From NCBI RefSeq assembly GCF_038443385.1, contig NZ_CP151726.1, forward strand, positions 1,922,001 through 1,986,000: DNA of 64,000 bases, read 5' to 3'. The notes under the pieces were generated by a model. The model was not told where the DNA came from, did not search any database, and saw nothing but the letters and a program-made list of their open reading frames with translations. Below are positions 1-9,192 of this stretch, piece by piece. Position numbers and translations under genes: made by a program. This stretch comes from Stieleria varia. Lineage in GTDB: Bacteria; Planctomycetota; Planctomycetia; Pirellulales; Pirellulaceae. Every line of letters starts with the position of its first letter. The stretch's first letter is position 1.

Positions 1-393
1 GTGCGACTCATGATGTTCGCAAAACGCAAACCGACCACGATAGCGATCGGATAATCCACGCCGAATCTCTCGACGCAGATGCAGTTTTTGTCCGATCCAC
101 TGCGGCATGGCCTTGGCAAAGGATCGCAAGCCAGCGGGGGCATAGCTGAGGTAAGTCTCCAGCAGTCGCTCAAACTTCAACAGCGGTTTTTCATAGAAAC
201 CGACATGGTCGAGTTGCTCGATGCTCAAACCGGCTTCGGCGAGGCAATAGTCGATTGCATGTTTCGGAAATCCCGCATCGTGCTTCTTTCTCGTGAATCG
301 CTCTTCCTGTGCCGCAGCGATGATCTCGCCATCGACCACCAGTGCGGCGGCGGAGTCATGATAAAAGGCAGAGATGCCGAGAATCGCGGTCAA
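1..393 (-). CDS. Carbamoyltransferase (NodU/CmcH family), 5' part only
   Basis: The minus strand reads open from a TTG at 391-393 to the window edge, about 131 codons. It begins LTAILGISAFYHDSAAALVV, continues with QEERFTRKKHDAGFP and reaches FCEHHESH at the edge. The family uses carbamoyl phosphate to carbamoylate hydroxyl groups of antibiotics, Nod factors or glycans. The GISAxxHDSAA start, the EERFTRxKHD segment and the HHxSH metal-binding histidines of the Kae1-like domain are all visible. An in-frame TGA lies ten codons upstream of the TTG, and no ATG lies between them, so TTG is the likely start. The substrate cannot be told from this fragment. Confidence 0.88.
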   Translation of the reverse strand, partial: MTAILGISAFYHDSAAALVVDGEIIAAAQEERFTRKKHDAGFPKHAIDYCLAEAGLSIEQLDHVGFYEKPLLKFERLLETYLSYAPAGLRSFAKAMPQWIGQKLHLRREIRRGLSDRYRGRFAFCEHHESH

Positions 394-454
394 TAGTCGT
401 CGTCCAATGCAGAATCAGTGAAGGCAAGGTTCAATCACGAGACCAGGATCTCGT

Positions 455-1489
455 TCAATCACGGACGGCCACAGCGGTCATCAGTCGAGCAACGGCGTAG
501 GCCGGGGCCGACCTCGCGATCACTTCACCCCATTGTTCGTCCAAACGTATGACCGTGCGATCTGCGATCACGTCACGCGGCAACAAGTCGCCTCCATGGC
601 CACTGAGCACGAGCGTGGTGTTGGGTGCGAAGCCGTAGAGCGATTGTACCTTGCGAATGCCGTGCTGGATTCTCTCGCGCGCTGCCGCCATGATCTGCGT
701 TGCCAATGTACGTGCCGCCTCGTCGTCTACGGATCGATGATCCAAGCCGATCATCCGTGCCAAACGGTTTCTCGCGTGGAAAGCATCGCGGGGTGCATTG
801 TCCGCGCTCGCCCGATCGCCTGGACACTCTTTTTCGAGACCAAGCACCACTCGTGCATCATCCACCGTCGCGAACCACTCATTCATCACCGTTGCGTTTT
901 CTCCCTGGTACTGTAACTCATTGACCAACGCGCAAACCGGCGTGCGTGCGCACCCGACGTAAACGAGCGAACCCTCGACCAAGCGATCGTGATCCGTCTT
1001 TGCGGGCGTCGCAACGCGGCCTGCGGACAAGGGTACGATATCAGTGGTTGTCGAACCGATGTCCACCAACATTGCGTCCGAGCAAACTTCGCCTGCTACG
1101 AGAGTTGCCAACGCGTGCCAGTTGGATGCTGCGACATCATCAATCCTCGCAACGGCTTGTGCGGCGTTAAAGAATTCACCTGTCACACTATAATACCGAG
1201 TCTGCGTGTTCCGCGTGGCCTGCTCAACCGATTCCACGATGTGACGCACACCGATTTCACGATCCAGAAAACAGTCGGCCAACTCGCCTGTCATGGTGAC
1301 GGCGATCGGCAACCCTTTGCCAAAACGGCTCAAGTCATCGACCAAGGTCTCCGACAGATCGCGATGATGTTTCCACATCGCAAATTCCCGGGAAAATGAT
1401 TTGCCGCCCGAGCTGGCGTACTTGAGATTCGCACCCCCGATGTCGATGCCGACCACGGGTGCTGCAACGCTTGAACGACTAAAAGTCAC
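455..1489 (-). CDS. Hydantoinase/oxoprolinase-like protein of the H4MPT C1 pathway (MfnF-like)
   Basis: About 344 residues of an ASKHA-fold protein. Phosphate-binding motif 1 is VVGIDIGGANLKYA near the N-terminus and motif 2 is LVDIGSTTTDIVPL near the middle; YVGCARTPVCAL follows. This set matches the family annotated as H4MPT-linked C1 transfer pathway protein, related to MfnF of methanofuran biosynthesis. Planctomycetes are known to carry this pathway, so a role in C1-carrier cofactor synthesis is the natural inference. An ATG at 1528 lies deep in the preceding sulfatase gene; GTG at 1489 or GTG at 1456 fits the conserved start better. It lies between the sulfatase and the carbamoyltransferase on the same strand. 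Confidence 0.8.
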   Translation of the reverse strand: MTFSRSSVAAPVVGIDIGGANLKYASSGGKSFSREFAMWKHHRDLSETLVDDLSRFGKGLPIAVTMTGELADCFLDREIGVRHIVESVEQATRNTQTRYYSVTGEFFNAAQAVARIDDVAASNWHALATLVAGEVCSDAMLVDIGSTTTDIVPLSAGRVATPAKTDHDRLVEGSLVYVGCARTPVCALVNELQYQGENATVMNEWFATVDDARVVLGLEKECPGDRASADNAPRDAFHARNRLARMIGLDHRSVDDEAARTLATQIMAAARERIQHGIRKVQSLYGFAPNTTLVLSGHGGDLLPRDVIADRTVIRLDEQWGEVIARSAPAYAVARLMTAVAVRD

Positions 1490-2987
1490 GGAAGGGGCCT
1501 CGTGGAGGAGCTGCATCCATTTCGGCATCCCAATCGGACAATCGCTGTTTCATTTCACGCACGACCTCGGGGTGTTTTTCCGTCAAGTCCGTGCGCTCGC
1601 TGATGTCTGCGTTTAAATCAAATAACGCGGTCTTTCCGCCCATGGAAACGTATTTCCAATCCGCCGCGCGGACCGCCCAATCGTCCTTACGGCGCCAAAA
1701 CATTTCGGAGCGCGGTGAGGATGATTCGCCTCTCAATGTCGGCCACCAGTCGAATCCATCGAGTTTCAAATCCTTCGGCGTCGGCGTTGACGTTGCCGCC
1801 AACAAGCTGGGAACGATTTCCAGGCTCGTCAGGAACTCACCACAGACTCGCGCCGCCGGAATATTGCCACCGGGCCATCTGACCAAACACGGAACGCGAA
1901 TGCCGCCTTCCCAAAGCTGTGCCTTGTGCCCCCTCAGAGGCGAATTGTCGGCACCCGAGCTGCCTCCGTTGTCGGAGAAAAAGATGATGATCGTATTGTC
2001 TAGTGTGTCGGTCTGTTCCAGCTTAGCAAGGATGCTGCCGATCGCCTCGTCCATGTAAGTCACCGCCGCGCGATAGTCACGCCGTCGTGCATCAGGCGTG
2101 GTGACCGTCGCCGGTCGTTGATAGCGGTGCTTGTCCGTCGAGCGAAACTCTGGATCGACGTCGGGATACATCGCCTTGTAACGTGGTGGAGCCTGCACGC
2201 TGCTGCGAATCGTCGGATCCAACGCCGACGAATTGTGTGGAGCGTTGAACGGAACATACAAAAAGAACGGCGTCTTACCCGCGTGTTCGTCTAGAAAGCG
2301 GAGTGATTCTCGCTGGAACAGCTCCGTACAGTACGTCCCCCTGTCAGCCGTGGTCGGGCTCAAGTTCCGGAACATGCTGGGCACGCCATATCGTTCATGC
2401 GTGTAGTAGTCGATGCCCGTGTTCACGAATCCATAGAAATCATCGAAGCCACGGCTTGTCGGCAAGAAACGTTTCAGCGACCCCAAATCCCACTTGCCAT
2501 AGATTCCCGAAACATAACCGCTGGGGGCAAGCAATCGCGGCAGGATGACTTCCTGTGTGTCCATGCCACCGATGCGTTCAAAGGTGACTGCATATTCACT
2601 GGCGGTGTACTTGTGCCCGTAATCGGGAGCTTCATTGCGAATCATGTCGTACACGCCATTGCGTTGCGGGTAACGACCGGTCAGCAGTGCGGCGCGCGAG
2701 GGCGTGCAAGCGGGCCACGCGACGTAAAAATCCGTCAACCTGGTGCCTTCGGCGGCAAGTCGATCCAAGTGCGGTGTGATGATCCCATTGCCCAACAGTC
2801 CCAAATCGTTGTATCCCTGATCGTCCGAAACGATCAACACGATGTTGGGACGCTCGACCGCAAACGCGTTGTCCGCGATGGTGATCAACATGCCGATCAC
2901 GAACAATGCAAACACGGTAACATCCAGGCAAAAACGAATTTTCCCAGCGGAGGTCAACGAAATCTGGCGAAGAGAGAATCCTTGCAT
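1479..2987 (-). CDS. Secreted sulfatase (arylsulfatase A-like)
   Basis: 502 residues. A hydrophobic segment at about 23-43 serves as signal peptide or anchor. The mature protein starts at RPNIVLIVSDDQGYND, the metal-binding Asp pair of formylglycine sulfatases. Cys94 in PACTPSRAALLTGR is the CxPSR cysteine that is oxidised to formylglycine. Later HAPHN-like (PFNAPHN) and FFSDNGG motifs complete the active site. The expected role is hydrolysis of sulfate esters, probably on algal polysaccharides, in the periplasm or outside the cell. It is one of two sulfatases in the window. The start ATG at 2987 gives a good export signal. Substrate class is not determinable by eye. Confidence 0.93.
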   Translation of the reverse strand: MQGFSLRQISLTSAGKIRFCLDVTVFALFVIGMLITIADNAFAVERPNIVLIVSDDQGYNDLGLLGNGIITPHLDRLAAEGTRLTDFYVAWPACTPSRAALLTGRYPQRNGVYDMIRNEAPDYGHKYTASEYAVTFERIGGMDTQEVILPRLLAPSGYVSGIYGKWDLGSLKRFLPTSRGFDDFYGFVNTGIDYYTHERYGVPSMFRNLSPTTADRGTYCTELFQRESLRFLDEHAGKTPFFLYVPFNAPHNSSALDPTIRSSVQAPPRYKAMYPDVDPEFRSTDKHRYQRPATVTTPDARRRDYRAAVTYMDEAIGSILAKLEQTDTLDNTIIIFFSDNGGSSGADNSPLRGHKAQLWEGGIRVPCLVRWPGGNIPAARVCGEFLTSLEIVPSLLAATSTPTPKDLKLDGFDWWPTLRGESSSPRSEMFWRRKDDWAVRAADWKYVSMGGKTALFDLNADISERTDLTEKHPEVVREMKQRLSDWDAEMDAAPPRGPFRDF

Positions 2988-3141
2988 TGTCAGCTCGACG
3001 GGGGATGGTCAAAATCGATCTCGCACCAGTTTACCAATTTTCCCCACGCTGTTGTTCGGGCTTCAGTGCTCGATCGCCTAAAGGCTAGACTCCAACGCTG
3101 TTGTCCAGGCTTCATCCGCTCAAACCTGAACATCAGCAACT

Positions 3142-4059
3142 CTACTTGTGTTTCGCTAGGGCATAGACGGAGACGATACAGGGGGCCTCGGTCGGACTGG
3201 CGGCCACCATCTCAAAGCTTCCGTCTGGTTGCCGTTGCGTTTGTACCCCGCGTCGGTTGTAGCCGTACGAATCGCTTTCGCCACCGGAATCCAGGCGTGC
3301 GGCCAACGGCCTGATCGGCTGTACGGGAGCGTTGGTCGATTTGGCAAGACTATTGATCTGTGATTCCGCGTCCTCATAGGCTGCTTTGACGGCGGCCTCG
3401 TACTCATCCGACGAAAGCTTGGCGACGTATGTAAATGCTGGTTCACCACTCTTGACGGTTTCTTGTCCATAGCTGTTCTCTTGCATCATCGCGTTCATTT
3501 CTTCGGCCAGTTCTTCTTGTGCCGCGGAGACGGGCTGTTTCTCACTGCTACTGGCGATATCGGCAGCCGAGATGCTGTCGGTCAGTTCCTTCGCGGCGAT
3601 CATTCTGGACAAGTCATCGTCGTCGGGAAGCTCCCACCGTGCGGTAACGGTCTGCACGATCGAGACGCTCTTGGTTTTCTCCAGCATCTCGCGTCCTTTT
3701 TTTCCACCGCCGTACTGCATCATCATCTGTCGCATCTGACGCTGCTGGCTCGCGTCCGCTGTCCCTTTCAGGCTGGGTTTGGAAACTTGAATGCTCGACT
3801 CGATCGCATTGAGTCCTGCCAAACGTTCTTTCGCGGTCTCCACGCGACGCTTCAATTCCTTGGAGGCTTGCGGCAGATCACTACTGCGTCCTTCGATTTC
3901 AATCGACATTTCCAACCATTGCGGGGTCAGCGAAAGCTGCTTGGTTCCCAATGCGGTCAAGCCTAAGTCCGAGCCACCCATGGCGGAATATTGCGCCAAA
4001 GCCGGTGTGCAAAGAAGCATCGCTGCTGGGAAGATGAGATTTCTGAGGGTGGTATTCAT
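3142..4059 (-). CDS. Exported SIMPL-like (DUF541-like) protein
   Basis: 305 residues from the ATG at 4059, chosen because a GGGAGA ribosome-binding site lies just upstream and because it gives a clean signal peptide (MNTTLRNLIFPAAMLLCTPALAQ). The mature part contains GLTALGTKQLSLTPQWLEMS, a segment of charged helix with IESSIQVSKPSL, and a C-terminal PIRPLAARL segment, which together resemble SIMPL/DUF541 periplasmic proteins. Function in that family is poorly defined. It follows the thioredoxin-HEAT gene by about 100 bp on the same strand and may be the distal gene of the MoxR operon. Family assignment is tentative. Confidence 0.6.
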   Translation of the reverse strand: MNTTLRNLIFPAAMLLCTPALAQYSAMGGSDLGLTALGTKQLSLTPQWLEMSIEIEGRSSDLPQASKELKRRVETAKERLAGLNAIESSIQVSKPSLKGTADASQQRQMRQMMMQYGGGKKGREMLEKTKSVSIVQTVTARWELPDDDDLSRMIAAKELTDSISAADIASSSEKQPVSAAQEELAEEMNAMMQENSYGQETVKSGEPAFTYVAKLSSDEYEAAVKAAYEDAESQINSLAKSTNAPVQPIRPLAARLDSGGESDSYGYNRRGVQTQRQPDGSFEMVAASPTEAPCIVSVYALAKHK

Positions 4060-4161
4060 TTTGGTTCTCCCGTGAATCGTTGTTTGATGAGAGGTTTGTG
4101 TCGTCTGAGCGAATCGGCACTTGTGATACAGCAAGATCTCGCGAACAAGGAGCAACGCTTG

Positions 4162-7100
4162 CTAAATCAAGTTATCCATTCCTACTTCGTCACGAATCTG
4201 TTTGCGTAGCATCAACGCTTGCGGACCGGTCATGATGCGGATCCTCCAGTAAAATTCCTTGGATCGATATTCGTCACCTTTGACTTTTTCGTAGATCTCA
4301 CGCAATTGAGCGACGTCGGCGTCTTGATTTCGCATCGCGATCGCCAAGATGTACATGTTGGTCCAACCACGCAGGTATTGATCGACTCCTTTGCTGCGAA
4401 ACATTTTTTCCAATGGAGTGATGTCGACATCCTGCCCCATTGCAATCAGCACGAAGGTTGCCTTCGCGACGATTTCTGGATCCCCATGGTCGAGGAGCGG
4501 TTTGATCATTTCCGGCTCGACCGTCGGATTGATCTCGGCAGTGATGATTTTGGCGGAGGAATAGTAGCTGGCATTAGCGTTTGGAACTTCCAATAATCCG
4601 ATTTCCGTGGCAGAAATCCCGCCGTGCCCGTCGGCGATGAAATCGAGAGCGATCGACTGAAAAGTCTCATCCGACAGCCAACCAATGGCCAACTCGGTCG
4701 CCTCGGAGGAATCTTTGCCGCCCAACGCCATCCGCGCCCAGTCACGGCGCGTCGCATCATCCAATTCAGTGTTGTCGTAAGCATCGTCCACCAACGACTC
4801 AACTCGCGTCGCATCGATGTCTCCCATCAGCGAGACAGCCATCATACGAGCAAACTGGGAGTCCAGAGTCGACACGGACTCCTCGAGACTCGAGGCCAAG
4901 GCCGCCGCCTGTTTCTCTGAAGACGAATGGAAATAAGACTCACCTGTCAGTAGTTCCATCATCGAGCTGCGTAGGTAGTAGCCGTGTTCGATGTACTGCG
5001 GATTCACTCGGTCAAGCGCCTGCCAGGCGTCGGCTTGGATGGTTTCTTGATCGAACTTGTTGGCGATTTCAAAAAGTCCTACCAAGTAGTCATCGACGTT
5101 CTTCGTTTCAGCGACGAACATGAGCAACTCGCGTCGATCGTCTTTGGGCAGCCAGGGATAGACCGCTTGCAATCGCCCTTCGCTCGCCGAGAGCGTCGAG
5201 ACGGATTGGGCGATCACGTCGGACTCGACCTCGATCCCCATTCGCACGGCGGCCAGGGTCGCGTGAGCTTTGATTGCTGAGTCCTCGGAATCCTTCAGTC
5301 GCTCAATGATCGGCTTGACTCCCTCAAGCCAGGGTAAGACGTCGCTGGGTGAGGTCCGCCAATTCACCAACCAAGCCTCGTATGCGTCGACCTGCTCGGC
5401 CATTTCGCTCGCGACAGCGGAAGCATCGGCGACTCTTTCTGACTCGACCACGTCTGCGGATATTGGACCGCCATCATCGCCACCAAACGGATCACCTCCA
5501 ATCTCAATCGGTATGTCCTCAATCGGTGTGATGTCTGTCGGTGTGATGTCTGTCGGTGTGATGTCCGTCGATGCCTTCTCTGCTGCAGGGGCTTCGTCTG
5601 GTTCAGCCTCCGTGGCGTTTTCCAACTCGGCTTCATAGGCCCCGATCGCATCGGCCTCCACTTCGACGGTCTCCATTTCGACCGCCTCCATTTCGACGGC
5701 CTCCACTTCGACGGCAGAATCGTCCGAGCCTCCACCGCTGAGGAAGTCGCCGATCATGCGAAAGACGCCGCCTGACGACGGTTCCTCGTTGTCAAACGTC
5801 ATCACTTCGCTTTCAAACTCGACATCAAATCCGTTTGAGAAGGGATCGGCTACAACGGCTCTGGAGAGTGGCTTGGGCAGCACGGACAGCTTGCTGTGAT
5901 AATTGTCCAACCACGCACTCAACGCACGGACGCCGGCGAGTTGCACTTCGGTGTCTTTGTCTTGTAATGCCCGACCGATGTATTGCTCATGTTCGGCAAC
6001 CTTTAATCGCGACATCGCCTGCAATGAAAAGCTCCTCGCGTCGCTATCATCGGATTCGAATCTCTCGGTCAGGAATTTGACGTTGTCCTCATCATGAAAT
6101 TTGGCGTTGAGCGACGGCAAGACAGTGTCGCGGATCTGCGGATTTCGCCACGCGATGAGCAACAGTTGGTCAAAACTGCCCTCTTGATCAGCTTGAATGA
6201 TTGCCGGAACGATCTTGCTGAGCACAAAGGAATCGGAATCTGTCAGCAACTGTCGAGCAGCGTCGCGAAGACCGGAATGCAGAGTCGCGTCGGATGCCCC
6301 CGGCCTGGATTGATTGTCCGTGAAGTGCGCAATCGCCTCGGCCACTTCCGCACGAACCTGCCAGTCGTCGTTCTCGGCCAACTGAGCAAGTGTCTCTTGA
6401 ACTTCGAATTTGGTTGCTCCAATCTCTTTCAGCAATCGAACGTAGTAGACGAGCAGACCGGGATCGGATTCCTCCAACGCGTGCTCGCTGATGGTTTTGG
6501 AAAGGTAGCTTCGGGGAGCATCGAGCCACAGTTTCAGGACTGCTGCGCGAACATTCTTGTCGGGATCTTTCAGAAATCGCACCAACTCGGTCGCTTCTCC
6601 GCCACCGCTGAGCTGCATGCCACGCAGAGCGAGTTCGCGGACCAGCGGATCATCGTGCGCGAACAACGCTTCCAGCAGTGGCACGTCATCCTTTTGCGCC
6701 TGCTCCGACAAGGCTTGGGCGGCGAGTCGACGAGCCGAAGCGTCCAACGAAGCGAGCTTGTCGGTGACTTCTGGCAAACGAATGAGCAGAGTTGGCGATG
6801 CGACCAACCGATAACGCACGGCGGTCAATCGCTCTCGTGCCACGTCCGCGACTTCATTGTCCAAACGCGTCGTGACTTGAGGCAGTAGCTCAGGCCCGAT
6901 GACCGCCAATCCATCGACCAAGCCTTCACGAACGGGACCGCGTTGCAACAATCTGTCGATCTCCAAGTCAGCTTCAGCAAGAGCTTCCGAACTGGCTTCA
7001 GCAACGAGTTTTGAGTCGACTTCCGCAGCAAGGTCATCCGAAGCGATCGAATCCGACCAGGACTTTAGCGTTTCGACTCGTTCCGCCGTGATTGTTTCTC

Positions 7101-7854
7101 GTTGCCACGGGTCAATGCCATCCAGTGGCGCTGGCCACCGTTGCAACACATCCAATGCGGCAATCCGAGAACGTACTTTGTCGCTGGACAATAGCTCGAC
7201 GACTTGACCCGCAACGAGATGCGGATGTTGCACCAGCAATTCTGTCGCCGCGGAACGCTGTGACGATGAGCGGTCCTGCAACATCTCCAACAGCAGTTCC
7301 GTTTGCTCAGCGTCCAGCACACCGGATGAAAGCCGTTTCGCAAACTGGCGGCGTTGGACGATTTGTTGATAAGCCGATGCACCTTGCTCCAACCAGTTGA
7401 TAAGCTGCTGGTCCTGTGCCAAGCCGACTGCTTGTTGCAGGATCTCATCCCCGGCGGTGATCACACGCATCGTTGGCAACGAAGTGACACTGTCGACCTC
7501 TGCACCTGCCGGCGGATGGTCCACATCGATTCGCAGCAGATGATAACCCTGCAAGACTTCTTTGACGTCGTCCTGCTGCATTTCCTCGGTGAGCAGTTGG
7601 CAAGGACCGCACCAAGCGGCTTCATACTTGATCAAGATCGGACGAGAACTGTCCTCACGAGCCGCCTTCAAGGCGGTGTTCCAATCGTCATGCCAGCCAT
7701 CGGCCGCGTGCAGAACCATCGGAAACAGAAACGTCGCCATCATCACGACTGGAAATAGTGCAGCGAAAAAGCACCGCATTACAAGTGCAGCACAGGCCTG
7801 GGTGGTGAGACCCACGGATACTCTCTCGGCCTCTGCATGAATCTTCATTCGCAT
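4162..7854 (-). CDS. Thioredoxin-domain plus HEAT-repeat exported protein
   Basis: 1230 residues. The ATG at 7854 overlaps the stop of the upstream gene as TGATG, indicating translational coupling. A hydrophobic stretch at about 28-50 precedes a thioredoxin-like domain with AAWCGPCQ (Cys82, Cys85), so the CxxC pair is present. Residues from about 180 onward are alpha-helical repeats of HEAT type (VRAAVLKLWLDA, DWQVRAEVAEAIAH, DTEVQLAGVRALSAW). An acidic low-complexity linker near 700-770 contains EVEAVEMEAVEME and three DITPT units. A second helical-repeat region follows to the end. The fusion suggests a redox or disulfide function attached to a protein-binding scaffold at the envelope; that is inference. 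Confidence 0.75.
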   Translation of the reverse strand: MRMKIHAEAERVSVGLTTQACAALVMRCFFAALFPVVMMATFLFPMVLHAADGWHDDWNTALKAAREDSSRPILIKYEAAWCGPCQLLTEEMQQDDVKEVLQGYHLLRIDVDHPPAGAEVDSVTSLPTMRVITAGDEILQQAVGLAQDQQLINWLEQGASAYQQIVQRRQFAKRLSSGVLDAEQTELLLEMLQDRSSSQRSAATELLVQHPHLVAGQVVELLSSDKVRSRIAALDVLQRWPAPLDGIDPWQRETITAERVETLKSWSDSIASDDLAAEVDSKLVAEASSEALAEADLEIDRLLQRGPVREGLVDGLAVIGPELLPQVTTRLDNEVADVARERLTAVRYRLVASPTLLIRLPEVTDKLASLDASARRLAAQALSEQAQKDDVPLLEALFAHDDPLVRELALRGMQLSGGGEATELVRFLKDPDKNVRAAVLKLWLDAPRSYLSKTISEHALEESDPGLLVYYVRLLKEIGATKFEVQETLAQLAENDDWQVRAEVAEAIAHFTDNQSRPGASDATLHSGLRDAARQLLTDSDSFVLSKIVPAIIQADQEGSFDQLLLIAWRNPQIRDTVLPSLNAKFHDEDNVKFLTERFESDDSDARSFSLQAMSRLKVAEHEQYIGRALQDKDTEVQLAGVRALSAWLDNYHSKLSVLPKPLSRAVVADPFSNGFDVEFESEVMTFDNEEPSSGGVFRMIGDFLSGGGSDDSAVEVEAVEMEAVEMETVEVEADAIGAYEAELENATEAEPDEAPAAEKASTDITPTDITPTDITPIEDIPIEIGGDPFGGDDGGPISADVVESERVADASAVASEMAEQVDAYEAWLVNWRTSPSDVLPWLEGVKPIIERLKDSEDSAIKAHATLAAVRMGIEVESDVIAQSVSTLSASEGRLQAVYPWLPKDDRRELLMFVAETKNVDDYLVGLFEIANKFDQETIQADAWQALDRVNPQYIEHGYYLRSSMMELLTGESYFHSSSEKQAAALASSLEESVSTLDSQFARMMAVSLMGDIDATRVESLVDDAYDNTELDDATRRDWARMALGGKDSSEATELAIGWLSDETFQSIALDFIADGHGGISATEIGLLEVPNANASYYSSAKIITAEINPTVEPEMIKPLLDHGDPEIVAKATFVLIAMGQDVDITPLEKMFRSKGVDQYLRGWTNMYILAIAMRNQDADVAQLREIYEKVKGDEYRSKEFYWRIRIMTGPQALMLRKQIRDEVGMDNLI
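5521..5716 (-). repeat. Low-complexity in-frame repeats encoding the acidic linker
   Basis: Two small repeat arrays sit inside the thioredoxin-HEAT gene. One is a 15-bp unit (tcggtgtgatgtctg and variants) repeated about three times near 5523-5568, giving DITPT units. The other is an imperfect repeat of ccatttcgacggcctcca near 5670-5712, giving VEVEA/VEMEA. Units are multiples of three, so length changes keep the frame. Confidence 0.8.
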
Positions 7855-9185
7855 CACTCGACTCCGTTTCCGTGTTCGATTTGCTGCCAATAATGGTCAT
7901 ATTGGAAATGCGGGCTGTTTTCGTGATCGTGGCAGGAAAGGCAACTGTCCACTGCCAACCAAGGTGTCGGAACACTTTCGTCGGCAACATGCCTACTGCT
8001 CGGCCCATGACAGCTCTCACATCCCACATCGATTCGGTCCATCGACGACTTGCGATTCACAAAACCGCCGGTTCCGCCGAACCCGACCGTGTGGCAACGC
8101 TGGCAAGAGGAGTCGACATGGGCACCGACATCCACGAGAGTTCTCCAGGCATGCGCATGGCTACTACGTTCCCAAGTCTCGGTGTCCTGCTGGTGGCACG
8201 TTTGACACGCATCGCTGCCCGCATAATGATTGCCTTCATCGGCAGGAAAAACATCGAAGCTCGTTTGCGATGCGGAAAAATCGAGATCGCTCAGCCGCTT
8301 GCGAAAGGCGGCCAGATTGGATTGCTGCTCTTGATCTTCCGCCAACTCGCTGCTGACTTCGTGTAGATCCGCGTTCCAAGTCGGGGTACGGTCGCCGTCG
8401 TTGACCGAAGCCCGCACACGTGCCACAAACTTGCCCTTGTTGGCAACCGCGGTCAACAAAGTCTGTCCCGATCGGATCGGTGAAATACTCTGCTGCGTTT
8501 TCCCACCGATGATCACGTCGACTTCGGGAACGTTTGCTGCAAGGTCGGCGAGTTCGTTCTGGTTCATGTACGCCAGCACGACCACGCAATCAAAGGACTC
8601 GGTTTGTGACTCAATCTCATTCAAAATGGAACGCTCTGGCGGAGCAACTCTCACGCCTGCGGCGTTGGCCAGTGCCGACTGCGAGACGACGCCCAGGACC
8701 AGAATCTTCCAACCGCCTCGATCGATGGAAACAGATTTTTTGATACCCTGTACACCCTCCAAATTCGTCGAAAGAAAAGTCAATTGCCTTGATTCTGGCA
8801 GCGGCAACTGGACTTCTGAAACACCGAGATTGTGAATCTCATAACCCATCAGCACTTCGCCATCGACAATCGCGTTGAACTTTTCGATGTCGTAGGGCTG
8901 ATCGCCAAAAGCGGCTCCACCGACACTGACCAACAATCGTTCGTCATCTTTAGCAAGCTGATCGATCAGCGTCGCTCGGCGACTCAGTCCACCGGATTGG
9001 CCACTGGCACAGCCACACGGTTCGATCCAACCTTGTGTGTCACAGGTGGCGAAGATTGAGAATGGCATCTTCAGGGCGGATTGCATGGATTCGCTGCGAC
9101 GCTCACACCCCACCGCGCACAACATCACCAAGCATGCGATGCAGCATGTTGTGATCAACGGGGTGTAAGCTGGAACGAGTGTCAT
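7854..9185 (-). CDS. Metallophosphatase-like domain fused to a tetraheme cytochrome c domain
   Basis: About 443 residues from the ATG at 9185; a TTG lies one codon upstream. The N-terminus is hydrophobic and ends at VMLCAVGCERR, which could be a lipobox. Residues 40-310 resemble bacterial 5'-nucleotidase/metallophosphatase proteins (FATCDTQGWIEPCGCA, LLVSVGGAAFGD, VDVIIGGKTQQ), although the usual GNHD signature is not obvious. The last 120 residues have four CxxCH heme sites: CQTCH, CQRCH, CESCH and CLSCH, as in cytochrome c554-like proteins. This implies an exported electron carrier. It lies between DUF4159 and the thioredoxin-HEAT gene, with a 1-bp overlap downstream. Confidence 0.8.
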   Translation of the reverse strand: MTLVPAYTPLITTCCIACLVMLCAVGCERRSESMQSALKMPFSIFATCDTQGWIEPCGCASGQSGGLSRRATLIDQLAKDDERLLVSVGGAAFGDQPYDIEKFNAIVDGEVLMGYEIHNLGVSEVQLPLPESRQLTFLSTNLEGVQGIKKSVSIDRGGWKILVLGVVSQSALANAAGVRVAPPERSILNEIESQTESFDCVVVLAYMNQNELADLAANVPEVDVIIGGKTQQSISPIRSGQTLLTAVANKGKFVARVRASVNDGDRTPTWNADLHEVSSELAEDQEQQSNLAAFRKRLSDLDFSASQTSFDVFPADEGNHYAGSDACQTCHQQDTETWERSSHAHAWRTLVDVGAHVDSSCQRCHTVGFGGTGGFVNRKSSMDRIDVGCESCHGPSSRHVADESVPTPWLAVDSCLSCHDHENSPHFQYDHYWQQIEHGNGVE

Positions 9186-9192
9186 CAATGCA

